Origin: Spirochaetales bacterium
GTDB taxonomy: Bacteria > Spirochaetota > Leptospiria > Leptospirales > Leptonemataceae
Direction of reading: 5' to 3'
Assembly: GCA_024233935.1 (NCBI GenBank)
Contig: JACKOY010000019.1
Location: 1 to 64,000, forward strand
Length of the DNA stretch: 64,000 nucleotides
The number at the start of each line of letters is the position of its first letter. Within the stretch, counting starts at the first letter, position 1. Position numbers and translations under genes: made by a program. Positions 25,749-33,920 of the stretch are shown here, piece by piece. The notes under the pieces were generated by a model. That model was not told the DNA's origin. It saw nothing but the letters and a program-made list of their open reading frames with translations, and did not search any database.

Positions 25749-25994
25749 TGCCCGCCGATGGACTGCGTGTTTGTGCGGCCGCCATACCCCGGTCGATGTG
25801 CGGCCTGCAGCGGGCGAAGGGACTGGCCACCAGGTCTGCGAGTCGGATACATACGATTCCGCTATCGACCGCGGCTTTCGTCTAACCTTGATTTGCTTCC
25901 CTGGAAAAAGGCTCTGTGTGCAAAATTCAGGCTTGTCCTTCCCTGGTTGGCTGCCGAATATGGGGCAACTCCCCGCAAGACCGTCCAATGTGCG
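25749..25994. other. Intergenic stretch without visible gene
   Basis: Between the Rpn-like gene's end and the porin control sites there is about 250 nt of GC-rich sequence with only short open frames lacking family resemblance or ribosome-binding sites. No terminator with a T-run was seen after the Rpn-like gene. Confidence 0.5.
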
Positions 25995-26061
25995 TGATTT
26001 TCAGGCATTTGCCTGATTTTCGGGCAGATTGCAAGGAACCGGGAAGCCGGGAAGTGCCTGA
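25995..26061 (+). promoter_or_regulatory. Palindromic half-site cluster, candidate enhancer for the porin gene
   Basis: TCAGGCA (26001-26007) and TGCCTGA (26010-26016) form a palindrome with a two-base centre. TCGGGCA (26020-26026) and another TGCCTGA (26055-26061) follow. The first and third half-sites sit in a direct repeat of TGATTTTC(A/G)GGCA with a 19-nt period. The cluster lies about 85-150 nt before the predicted start of transcription, the usual distance for activators of sigma-54 promoters. Confidence 0.55.
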
Positions 26062-26120
26062 TTCGTTTCGGGGGTCCTGCAGGGAGCGCTTGAGAGGAAG
26101 AATAGCGATTCTTTCGGGCC

Positions 26121-26136
26121 TGGCACGGAACGTGCA
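26121..26136 (+). promoter_or_regulatory. Predicted sigma-54 (RpoN) promoter of the porin gene
   Basis: The sequence TGGCACGGAACGTGCA matches the -24/-12 consensus TGGCACG-N4-TTGCA at all positions but one (G for the first T of TTGC), with exact GG-to-GC spacing. Transcription would start near 26147, giving a leader of about 28 nt that carries GGAGG 8 nt before the ATG at 26175. Confidence 0.7.
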
Positions 26137-26174
26137 TTGGTTCAGGCTCAAGCAGCATAATGGAGGATTGAGCT

Positions 26175-27404
26175 ATGCTGAAAAAAACTATAGCAATCAG
26201 TCTGGTTCTCGGTCTCGTATCTACTCCCGCGTTCGCGCAGGACGATGAACTGCCCGATGCCAGCATAGACGTTGAGCTCGCATTCGTATCGAACTACTTG
26301 TTCCGCGGATCCGACCTCTTCGCAAACCGGGCCGTTCAGAAGGGCGAGTCGCTCGGAAGCCATACCGGTGCGTGGGCCTTTCAGCCCTCTGTGACGTTTA
26401 ACACGCCGGTCAGTGGGCTGTACTTCAACATCTGGGGGTCTTTCGCCATGCAAGGTCGGACCGACCAGGACGTGGATCGCGTGCTGCAAACCAGCCCGGG
26501 TGGCGCAGATTTGACCTCAGCGGGTTCTGTCCCGCTGGCCAGCGCCTATACTTCCGGGTTGCCGACCAGCCTTAATGCTGCGGTCGAAGCACAACGGGCC
26601 GGCGCTACAGCAGGCTTGCCTGGCTACTATGCGGAAGCAAACGGTCTCGAGCGGCTGGACGAAATCGACCTTACTATAGGCTATGCTGCGGAGACTACCG
26701 TAGGGACGATGGGCTTCGGTTACGTTGCCTACACTCTGGTGAACGATCGATATCCTGGAAACTCAGGCTTTGACGAGATCTTTTTCAGCTACGCGCTGCC
26801 CCAGTTGCCCGAATTGGGTCTTACGGTTTACACGGTCGTGGACGGTCTGGATTATACAGACAATCAGACGCCTTCGCATGCGGCCGGAGCAGCCGGCGTA
26901 GCTGCAGACGTCGCTCGAAGCACGCCTCAGAAAAGCTCCCAGTATATCGACCTGACGTACTCCAGTGGATTCGAAGTCGCGGAAAACATCTCGCTTGACT
27001 ACAGTTTCGGAGCCGGCTACGGCCGCCAGGAGCGTGTTCAGGCTCTGCGCGATCTGCATGCGGGCATCACATTAAACGCCTACGGATTCTTCGTCGGATA
27101 TAATGTTGTGCAGCGTCAGGACTGGCGCTTCTTCGACACCGACGCGATCGGGACAGATGACGGAAACATACCGGCGTGGGTTGTTGGTCGATCCACTTCC
27201 ACGGATGGCCTGGTTGGTGATCCGGGGCAAACGACCGGTCCGATCAATACAACTTTCAATTCAAACATCGCGACCCTTGCTGCCGCAACGTCGGGAGTGT
27301 CCGACTACGGTGCCGCGTCAGGCGGAGCCGCAACCTACACCCCGCGTCAGAAACTGCCGCGCACTCTGTGGTATGTAACTGTGGGTTACGGCTTCAGCAT
27401 CTAA
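26175..27404 (+). CDS. TorF/Gcw_chp-type outer-membrane porin-like protein
   Basis: A 409-residue exported protein with a signal peptide (cut after TPAFA, about residue 21). VELAFVSNYLFRGSDLF at the mature N-terminus is the typical start of the TorF/Gcw_chp putative porin family. The body alternates in beta-strand fashion with many aromatic residues and ends YVTVGYGFSI, as outer-membrane barrels do. It is larger than most members because of alanine/glycine-rich loops (about 95-150 and 330-390). It probably forms a channel for small solutes; the substrate is unknown. A predicted sigma-54 promoter upstream and a strong terminator downstream define it as a single-gene unit. Confidence 0.82.
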   Translation: MLKKTIAISLVLGLVSTPAFAQDDELPDASIDVELAFVSNYLFRGSDLFANRAVQKGESLGSHTGAWAFQPSVTFNTPVSGLYFNIWGSFAMQGRTDQDVDRVLQTSPGGADLTSAGSVPLASAYTSGLPTSLNAAVEAQRAGATAGLPGYYAEANGLERLDEIDLTIGYAAETTVGTMGFGYVAYTLVNDRYPGNSGFDEIFFSYALPQLPELGLTVYTVVDGLDYTDNQTPSHAAGAAGVAADVARSTPQKSSQYIDLTYSSGFEVAENISLDYSFGAGYGRQERVQALRDLHAGITLNAYGFFVGYNVVQRQDWRFFDTDAIGTDDGNIPAWVVGRSTSTDGLVGDPGQTTGPINTTFNSNIATLAAATSGVSDYGAASGGAATYTPRQKLPRTLWYVTVGYGFSI

Positions 27405-27427
27405 GTCTTCGCAGAATTTGGTTCTCG

Positions 27428-27463
27428 AAACCCGGGTTGGCCACAAGCCGCCCGGGTTTTTTC
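27428..27463 (+). terminator. Rho-independent terminator after the porin gene
   Basis: AAACCCGGG (27428-27436) pairs perfectly with CCCGGGTTT (27451-27459) and runs into six T, 23 nt after the porin stop codon. Confidence 0.88.
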
Positions 27464-27486
27464 TTTCAAGAGCGCCCGGGTCGTTG

Positions 27487-28014
27487 TTATTCCGGAAGCT
27501 CCTTCATGGGCTCTGCATCATAACCTGGCGGTCTGGCTTTACGGCGAAATTTTGTGAGGCGGTGCAAAAAACCGGTCCGATAGCTGACCCATTCGACGTG
27601 TACATATCGCTCATCTACTTGCGGAACTCCGCCCTTCTTTCTCGCAGGAGGAGTCGTTCTGTCAAGTTCCAGCATGAGCGCCACAAAATGGCACATCGAA
27701 AGGCCACAGGATCGCGCCGTAGCCCGCAGATCGGCCCACTGATCCGAATCCGGCCGAAAATGAACCCGGTGAAAGGGCTGCCCGGTCTTCTGGTAGCGCG
27801 TTGTGACCCGGGGCTTTTCCTCGGAGCGGGCGAAGGCGATGGTTCGAAAACGCTGACGGCGAAGCAGGGCCGGCAGCAACCTGTACATGGAACTCGGACG
27901 CGAGAGTAATTCCGGGAAATGGTGCAGAACGCGAAGCGGCAGGTCCAGGGTTGCTCGCGGTCGGCCGGGATGGCGTGACCGGTGCTTTGACGCTTTGAAT
28001 TTTCTATCTTCCAT
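27487..28014 (-). CDS. DUF1564-family protein
   Basis: A 175-residue basic protein with RYQKTGQPFHRVHFRPDSD, WADLRATARSCGLSMCHF and VALMLELD near residues 70-118, the core of the DUF1564 family known from Leptospira. Members resemble small DNA-binding (ribbon-helix-helix-like) proteins in size and charge, but the role is unknown. A second member is encoded at 62257. The N-terminus is rich in Lys/Arg/His (KASKHRSRHPGRPR). It is convergent with the porin gene across the terminator. A longer overlapping frame on the same strand to 28217 lacks family resemblance. Confidence 0.72.
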   Translation of the reverse strand: MEDRKFKASKHRSRHPGRPRATLDLPLRVLHHFPELLSRPSSMYRLLPALLRRQRFRTIAFARSEEKPRVTTRYQKTGQPFHRVHFRPDSDQWADLRATARSCGLSMCHFVALMLELDRTTPPARKKGGVPQVDERYVHVEWVSYRTGFLHRLTKFRRKARPPGYDAEPMKELPE

Positions 28015-28098
28015 AACAAGGGAAGAGGTCCTGGAAACGCCGGCTGTTGCTTAAAAAAATCGTCTTGCTTCGGCGCCGGGGGCCGCAAGATTCCCTCC

Positions 28099-28815
28099 GT
28101 GACCGGTTCGGGGCGAAAAGCTGCAAAGAAGCGTAGTCTGATCGTCTGGATCGCCCTGCTTTTGCCTGCGCTTGGACTGAGCTTTCTTTTGAACCGCACG
28201 ATTCGCGAGAATGCCATCGGAGCGCCCGGTTACACGCCGCTACGCGACGACGCGATCGCACGCCGCTACGCACCGATATTGGACCCGGGCGCCTTTGGCT
28301 CTGCCGAACGGCTTTTGTATCGCATGGCCCGGGGGCCAGAGGGAAATCTCCACGTTGTGTATCATTTCATCTGGCCGGGCGAAACCAACGATGGCCCGGG
28401 ATTGCTGCCGCTTTTGAATCGTATGGTCTATTCTGGCGGCCTGCATCTGCAAAAAACCATCTTCGGGCCGGGCGATATTGAGCTTGTGCAACTCGAAATC
28501 AATGCCACCGGTCAGGTAACTCGTGTGCGTTACGAAACGCCCGACGACCACGATGCAGCGGACTTCTCGGTGCGCCACCGCACGGTCGAATTATCGGATC
28601 GGGCGTTTCCGGCGCGGTCCCTATTGCGCGTCGTTTCCTGGAATCATTTGTTCGAGTACGTCGATGGCGCGGTCCCTGGCGATAGCTACCAGCAACTGGA
28701 ACCGGCCTACTTCGACCGGGAACTCTGGGAACACTACGAGATGTTCAAGCTGCGCGAGACTTTCCTGGCCCGGAACCGCGCCCACGCAGACTTTGAGAGA
28801 ATTGCCGTCGATTGA
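28099..28815 (+). CDS. Membrane-anchored protein of unknown function
   Basis: A 238-residue protein starting at GTG 28099, with a basic N-terminus and one membrane segment (about 14-32), then a soluble extracytoplasmic domain. Motif-like pieces are LHVVYHFIWPGETNDGPG, FGPGDIELVQLEI and VVSWNHLFEYVDG. The pattern of Trp, His and acidic residues hints at an enzyme or binding protein, but I recognise no family. No ribosome-binding site is clear. The next gene begins 17 nt after its stop, so the two are probably one operon. Confidence 0.68.
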   Translation: MTGSGRKAAKKRSLIVWIALLLPALGLSFLLNRTIRENAIGAPGYTPLRDDAIARRYAPILDPGAFGSAERLLYRMARGPEGNLHVVYHFIWPGETNDGPGLLPLLNRMVYSGGLHLQKTIFGPGDIELVQLEINATGQVTRVRYETPDDHDAADFSVRHRTVELSDRAFPARSLLRVVSWNHLFEYVDGAVPGDSYQQLEPAYFDRELWEHYEMFKLRETFLARNRAHADFERIAVD

Positions 28816-28832
28816 CGAAAAACAGGAGATCC

Positions 28833-29969
28833 ATGAAGAAACTAACCGTGCTGACGCCCCTTTTGATATTGCTTTTGGGCTCGCCCATCGTCGGGCAGAG
28901 CGCTCCGCGCATTCCAAACCTGCAGGCCCACGACGGGGAAGGCATCAGCGGGAATGACATGATCCAGTCGATTCAGAGCGATTCGGTGCCGGAAGAGGGC
29001 AACGATCGAAACGCCATCGATGGCAATGTGAATACCTTTGTCAGGCATCGCGACGAAAACGTAACCTTTACAATCGACTTCAAACAACCCATCGCTCTGA
29101 AAATGTTTCGGGTCTGGAGTGACATTGTCGATAGCGTGGAGCTACGGCTGTATTCGGGTTCGCGGGAGATCGCGACGCTTTCGGCCAGCCAGCCTTTTCA
29201 ATCCGAGCCGATTAACGGTGACGAATACGAACTCTACTGTTTCCGCTATCATGGTTCAGAGCGCGTAAGCAAAGCTACCGTAACCGTAGACTACTACAGC
29301 GACCAGGACGAACGTCGACACCGCATGCACTACATTGATTTTCTCGTAGGTGGCCTGGCAAACACCCTGCAGTTAACCAATGGGAATCGCGTCGAAGGTG
29401 AGCTGGATTCTGACCTGCTTCTGGCGACTTTGAACGGTCCCATCACGATTCCCGCGCGAGAGATACTTTCTGTTTCCAGGGGCGCCAACATCTATCGTGT
29501 GGATTTGCACAACGGGTCCCGCATCCAGGGCATTCCGGGATCGGCCACACTCACTCTGAAGACCGATGGCGGAGCGGAGCGTTTTCAATGGCACGCGCTC
29601 CAGAACTACGCGGCCCGGGCCCAGCCGCCGCACGAACTGCAGGCGCGTGAGCTGGTCCTGCATCTGCGCAGTGAAAGTCAGCTTGTAGTCCAGCTCCTGA
29701 AGATTGAGGGACGCATGATCAACATGCAAACCCTGGCGCCCATCACTCCCGATGTGAGTCGCGTTACAGGACTCACATTTACCGGCAACGGACGCTATAC
29801 GACCGCCAATCTCGAGGGAGTGGGTGATGTGCTTCTCAGTCAGGACGCCCGCATTCAGGTCAAGTTTGGGACCGCGACCCTGGAGTTTAACTGCGCCGAT
29901 GTGATTGCCCTGGATCGGAATCTGGAAACCCAGACCTCTTCGCAAATCCTGGAAAACGTCACGCTCTGA
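28833..29969 (+). CDS. Secreted protein with discoidin-like domain
   Basis: A 378-residue protein from ATG 28833, chosen because AGGAG lies 5 nt upstream and a signal peptide then starts the protein (cut near GQSAP, about residue 22). The segment NAIDGNVNTFVRHRDENVTFTIDF, followed by a FRVWSDIV strand at about 60-105, resembles the ligand-binding face of F5/8 type C (discoidin-like) domains, which often bind carbohydrate. The remaining beta-rich part (TLQLTNGNRVEGEL... NGSRIQGIPG) looks like repeated short sandwich strands. No named family. It is cotranscribed with the gene before it and followed 20 nt later by a GST-like gene. Confidence 0.62.
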   Translation: MKKLTVLTPLLILLLGSPIVGQSAPRIPNLQAHDGEGISGNDMIQSIQSDSVPEEGNDRNAIDGNVNTFVRHRDENVTFTIDFKQPIALKMFRVWSDIVDSVELRLYSGSREIATLSASQPFQSEPINGDEYELYCFRYHGSERVSKATVTVDYYSDQDERRHRMHYIDFLVGGLANTLQLTNGNRVEGELDSDLLLATLNGPITIPAREILSVSRGANIYRVDLHNGSRIQGIPGSATLTLKTDGGAERFQWHALQNYAARAQPPHELQARELVLHLRSESQLVVQLLKIEGRMINMQTLAPITPDVSRVTGLTFTGNGRYTTANLEGVGDVLLSQDARIQVKFGTATLEFNCADVIALDRNLETQTSSQILENVTL

Positions 29970-29989
29970 GGGCAGGGGGCATCGCGTCG

Positions 29990-30745
29990 ATGGGTCCGGG
30001 TAACGACGCGCTGCCCCTGCTGTACGAATTTCCCTTCTCGCATTTCAGCGAAAAGGCGCGTTGGGTTCTGGATTATTGCGGGCAGCGGTATCGTTCCCGG
30101 CCTCAGTTCCCGGGCCTGCACCTATTACCCATGCGCTTGCTGAGCGGGCAGACTTCCCTGCCGGTGCTTGTCTGCGGTCCGCGCCCGATCCCGGGCTCCT
30201 CCCGCATCCTCCGACTCGTGAGTCGCCTGTCGGGCGAGGCAGAGCTTCTGGGCCCTCCGGAATTGCGCCGCGAAGCACGGCACTGGATGGACTATCTCGA
30301 TCAGGAAATCGGAGTTCACATGCGACGCGCGCTTCTGCACCGGCAGTTGCGCGATCGGGCTTACATGCTACGGGTTTTTGGAATGGGTCGGACCGGCATT
30401 GAACGCTCCCTGTTGGGCTTCGGATACCCCGCCTTCGTGCAGGCTTACAGGAATTTCTACGACATGAACGATAGCACGGCCCGGGATAGCGAACAACATT
30501 TTCAGAAAGCCCTGACGCGTCTGGAAGAGCATATTAAAAGTCGCCGCTACCTCGTGGGCGATCGTTTTGGCCTCGCGGACCTGACTCTGGGGGCGCTGCT
30601 TTCACCTCTGACCTGCGTCCCCGAACAACCGTTTCCGTGGCCGCGCTGCGAAGATCCGTACATGACGGCGCTTTACGAACACCCGGTTGTGCAGCACGCG
30701 CGTTTCCTTTACCGAGCGCACCGTCATCGAACGAAGGCTCCTTGA
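29990..30745 (+). CDS. Glutathione S-transferase-like protein
   Basis: A 251-residue protein with a thioredoxin-like N-terminal half (LYEFPFSHFSEKARWVLDYCG, then SLPVLVCG with the cis-proline, to about residue 85) and an all-helical C-terminal half. The latter holds RYLVGDRFGLADLTLGALLSPL (about 185-205), the N-capping box of GST proteins. It likely binds glutathione or a related thiol and acts on electrophiles, with activity unproven. The active serine/tyrosine position is S in FPFSHFSEK, as in many bacterial members. Convergent with the DoxX gene, 6 nt apart. Confidence 0.82.
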   Translation: MGPGNDALPLLYEFPFSHFSEKARWVLDYCGQRYRSRPQFPGLHLLPMRLLSGQTSLPVLVCGPRPIPGSSRILRLVSRLSGEAELLGPPELRREARHWMDYLDQEIGVHMRRALLHRQLRDRAYMLRVFGMGRTGIERSLLGFGYPAFVQAYRNFYDMNDSTARDSEQHFQKALTRLEEHIKSRRYLVGDRFGLADLTLGALLSPLTCVPEQPFPWPRCEDPYMTALYEHPVVQHARFLYRAHRHRTKAP

Positions 30746-30751
30746 ATACTG

Positions 30752-31180
30752 CTACGTGGGGCGGCTGGTTTCCAGGTAGTGATCAACAGACAGCCGACCC
30801 GAACCGTAAACCAGAAACACGACCAGCATCAGAAGCACCATCATTGCAAACTCCAGACTCGAATTATCGCCGAATTCGCCTTCCTGAATATGCACAACGA
30901 AGACCGCGCCCATCAAAATCGGGATCTGGGTGGCGATCACGACCCGGGTCAAAAATCCCAACATCAAAAAGAAACCGCCAATCAGGTGCGTAAACACAAT
31001 GTAGTGCGCGAGCGCCAGGTTGATGTAGGGTTCGTTGGCCAGCTGAATCATTCCCAGCAGGTGTTCGATGTCGCGCAGGAAGAACACGCCCTTATAGATC
31101 AAGACCCCGCCCAGATACACGCGTAGAAACTCAATGAAATAATCCCGGTGACTCAAAAGCCAATCGCGCCGCTTGCCCAT
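30752..31180 (-). CDS. DoxX-family membrane protein
   Basis: A 142-residue protein with four hydrophobic segments. FLRVYLGGVLIYKGVFFL near residue 20 and HLIGGFFLMLGFLTRVVIATQ near 65 match the DoxX/SURF4-like pattern. Bacterial members have been linked to quinone-related or sulfur-related redox reactions in the membrane, but no ligand can be seen here. The 204 nt upstream separate it from the divergent alcohol dehydrogenase gene. Confidence 0.85.
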   Translation of the reverse strand: MGKRRDWLLSHRDYFIEFLRVYLGGVLIYKGVFFLRDIEHLLGMIQLANEPYINLALAHYIVFTHLIGGFFLMLGFLTRVVIATQIPILMGAVFVVHIQEGEFGDNSSLEFAMMVLLMLVVFLVYGSGRLSVDHYLETSRPT

Positions 31181-31384
31181 AGCCGTCCCCTTCCGGTTGC
31201 CCGGCGCGCTTCAGGCAGGGGCGCGTGAAGTACCTGAGCCGTCGCTCCCGCCTCTTCGCGCATTCTAATTTTATCAGACGATCTCGCTGCGGTCAATGGA
31301 CTTTTCCTTTCTGGTGGCCAGCGAACGCAGTTCCCGCGAACCTGGTTTTCCGCGATGAATTGATCCAGGGAAGGAGGCGCCGGC

Positions 31385-32416
31385 ATGAAAGCCGCTGTAC
31401 TAAACGAAGGAGCCAATCGTCTGCAGATCGAGCAGGTGCCCGATCCGGCGGTCGGGCCGGGGGACGTTCGTGTTCGGGTGCGCGCCTGCGGTGTCTGCGG
31501 TTCCGACGTGCACGCCACGGTGCATCCGGTCATTCCCATCAAAACCCGCCCGCGTATCATGGGCCACGAGTCGGCCGGTGTCATCGAGTCCATCGGTTCC
31601 GGTGTGACCCGCGTCAAAGTCGGGCAGCGGGTCGTGATCGGGGCCGGCACTTCTTGCGGCGAATGTGCCCGCTGCCTGGCCGGTCGGGACAATGCCTGCG
31701 AAAAGGTCGGTGTTCTGGGCTTCGATCGCGATGGCGCTTTTGCCGAGCTGATTACGATTCCCGAACGTTATGTGCACGCGCTTCCCGACGAGATCCCTTT
31801 CGATCAGGGGGCGATTCTTGCAGACGCGGTCTCCACTCCGTACCACGCACTTAAGTATACCGGCCGCCTGGAAGCGGGCGAGACCCTGGCAGTCGTCGGC
31901 TGCGGCGGATTGGGTGTGCACGCCATCCTTCTGGGCCGTGCTTTGGGCGCCGGTCGGGTGGTCGCAGTCGATGTCGAAGACGGTGCGCTCCAGCATGCTG
32001 CGAACTTCGGCGCCGATGATGTGATTGATGCCCGTCGCACGAAAAATATCGGCAAGACCCTGCGTGAGGTGACTGGTGGCGTCGACGTGATCGCGGACTT
32101 TTCCGGCTTCTATCCGGGCCTCAGCACTTGTTTACGTGCCTTGAACCCGCGTGGCCGCGCGGTAATGGTCGGCATCGGTCGCTCGAAGCTGGAAGTGGGC
32201 ATGCCGCCTTTGATGATCTACCGACAGCTCTGTATCTGTGGTTCCTACGGTTGCGAGCGAAATGCCGTGCCCGAATTGATTCAGCTTGTGCTCGCCGGCA
32301 AACTTGATCTTTCCAAAAGCATTACCTCTCACCATCCCCTGGAAGAGGTCAACCAGTGCCTCGAAGATCTGCATCATCGTAAGGGCAACCCGGTGCGTTT
32401 TGTCATTCAGCCGTGA
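31385..32416 (+). CDS. Zinc-dependent alcohol dehydrogenase (MDR family)
   Basis: A 343-residue medium-chain dehydrogenase. The catalytic zinc ligands are in CGVCGSDVH (C38) and GHES (H61, E62), and four structural-zinc cysteines are in CGECARCLAGRDNAC (91-105). The Rossmann motif VVGCGGLGVHA near residue 172 is followed by the acidic VVAVDVED that favours NAD over NADP. It would oxidise an alcohol or sugar alcohol; the substrate is unknown. AAGGAGG lies 9 nt before the ATG. Convergent with glyS. In general form it resembles alcohol/butanediol/sorbitol dehydrogenases. Confidence 0.9.
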   Translation: MKAAVLNEGANRLQIEQVPDPAVGPGDVRVRVRACGVCGSDVHATVHPVIPIKTRPRIMGHESAGVIESIGSGVTRVKVGQRVVIGAGTSCGECARCLAGRDNACEKVGVLGFDRDGAFAELITIPERYVHALPDEIPFDQGAILADAVSTPYHALKYTGRLEAGETLAVVGCGGLGVHAILLGRALGAGRVVAVDVEDGALQHAANFGADDVIDARRTKNIGKTLREVTGGVDVIADFSGFYPGLSTCLRALNPRGRAVMVGIGRSKLEVGMPPLMIYRQLCICGSYGCERNAVPELIQLVLAGKLDLSKSITSHHPLEEVNQCLEDLHHRKGNPVRFVIQP

Positions 32417-32445
32417 GCATCGCTTGCGCGCACACTTCGGACTGG

Positions 32446-33870
32446 TCAGACGCTCAGCTTATTAGCAAGCAATGCCGGTAATTCGTCGATGGCGACGCGC
32501 TGCTGGTTTGTGCTGTCGCGCTCGCGCACCGTCACGGTCCGGTTTTCTTTGGTTTCGTAGTCGACCGTAATGCAAAACGGCGTTCCCAGTTCGTCCTGGC
32601 GATAGTAGCGTTTGCCGATGTGCCCGCTGATATCCAGATCCACCGGGAATAGCGTGCTCAAGCGATTGTAAATCTCCTGTGCAATCTCAGGCAGGCCGTC
32701 TTTTTTCTGGAGCGGGAAGATGCCGGCTTTGACCGGCGCCAGACGGGGATGCAGACGCAGCACGGTGCGCTGCTCTTTCGTGCCGGGATTCTCGACGCTG
32801 TACGCGTCGCACAGCACCGCCAGCAGCAACCGGTTCAATCCAAGAGCCGGCTCGACCACGTACGGCAGATACTTTGAATTGTCTTCGGGGTCGGTGTATT
32901 CGAGGTTCTTGCGGCTGTGCGCGGCGTGCTGTTTTAAGTCGTAGTCCGTGCGTGAGGCGATACCCCAGATCTCTCCCCACCCAAACGGATATTGATATTC
33001 TATGTCGCTTGTGCCCTCCGAGTAGAAGCTGAGTTCGCTCTCTTCGTGGGCCCGCATGCGCAGGTTCTCTTTCGAAAGCCCGATTCCGTACAGCCAGTCC
33101 ATGCAGAAGTTCGTCCAGTACTCAAACCACTCTTTCTGGGTGCCCGGCTTGCAGAAGAATTCCATTTCCAGCTGTTCGAACTCGCGGGTGCGGAATATGA
33201 ACTGTCGGGCGATGATTTCGTTCCGAAAGCTCTTGCCAATCTGTGCCACGCCGAATGGAACCCGCACCCGGCAAGAATCGACAACGTTTCGGAAATTGAT
33301 GAAGATACCCTGGGCGGTCTCCGGTCGCAGATAAACCTGTTGGTCCTGGCCGCTCAGAGAGCCCATTCGCGTCGAAAACATCAGGTTGAACTGGCGTGGT
33401 TCGGTAAATGTACCGCTCTTGCCACAACTTGGGCATTTGAGTTCGGCGTTCTTTTCGGCAAAAAGAGCGGTAAGCTCTTCCAGTCCCAGGTTGGCTGCCG
33501 ACCGCTCTAAATGCTCCTCGGCAAATTGATCGGCCCGGAAGCGCGCCCGGCAGTTTTTGCAATCGATCAGTGGGTCGTTGAACGAATTTACGTGACCGCT
33601 GGCCACCCAGACCTCCGGGTGCAGCATGATCGAACTGTCCAGACCCACAACGTCGCTGCGATTATGAACGAAAGCCCGCCACCATTCCGATTTCAGGTTC
33701 CGCATCAGCTCGACACCGTAGGGACCGTAGTCGAAGGTGTTCGAGAGGCCACCGTAGATTTCGGACCCTGGAAACACAAAACCGCGGCGTTTGGCGAGGG
33801 CGACGACCTCTTTGAGCGCATCTTCGGTTTTTTGCTTTTTCTGGCCGCTATCCTTCCTATCTTCCGTCAT
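32446..33870 (-). CDS. glyS: Glycyl-tRNA synthetase, dimeric type
   Basis: A 474-residue class II synthetase of the alpha2 type found in spirochaetes, archaea and eukaryotes. It has RRGFVFPGSEIYGGLSNTFD and YGPYGVELMRNLKSEWW at the N-terminus, a zinc-knuckle-like pair (CKNC and CPSCG), motif 2 GKSFRNEIIARQFIFR and motif 3 EPALGLNRLLLAVL. The C-terminal anticodon-binding domain starts near residue 370. The start at 33870 follows the family N-terminus; a longer frame to 33921 would overlap the divergent gene's start. It charges tRNA-Gly. Confidence 0.96.
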   Translation of the reverse strand: MTEDRKDSGQKKQKTEDALKEVVALAKRRGFVFPGSEIYGGLSNTFDYGPYGVELMRNLKSEWWRAFVHNRSDVVGLDSSIMLHPEVWVASGHVNSFNDPLIDCKNCRARFRADQFAEEHLERSAANLGLEELTALFAEKNAELKCPSCGKSGTFTEPRQFNLMFSTRMGSLSGQDQQVYLRPETAQGIFINFRNVVDSCRVRVPFGVAQIGKSFRNEIIARQFIFRTREFEQLEMEFFCKPGTQKEWFEYWTNFCMDWLYGIGLSKENLRMRAHEESELSFYSEGTSDIEYQYPFGWGEIWGIASRTDYDLKQHAAHSRKNLEYTDPEDNSKYLPYVVEPALGLNRLLLAVLCDAYSVENPGTKEQRTVLRLHPRLAPVKAGIFPLQKKDGLPEIAQEIYNRLSTLFPVDLDISGHIGKRYYRQDELGTPFCITVDYETKENRTVTVRERDSTNQQRVAIDELPALLANKLSV

Positions 33871-33920
33871 AGTTGCGGGCCACAATTGAGTTCGGGTTCG
33901 CGGGGGCAAGCCAAAGAGCA

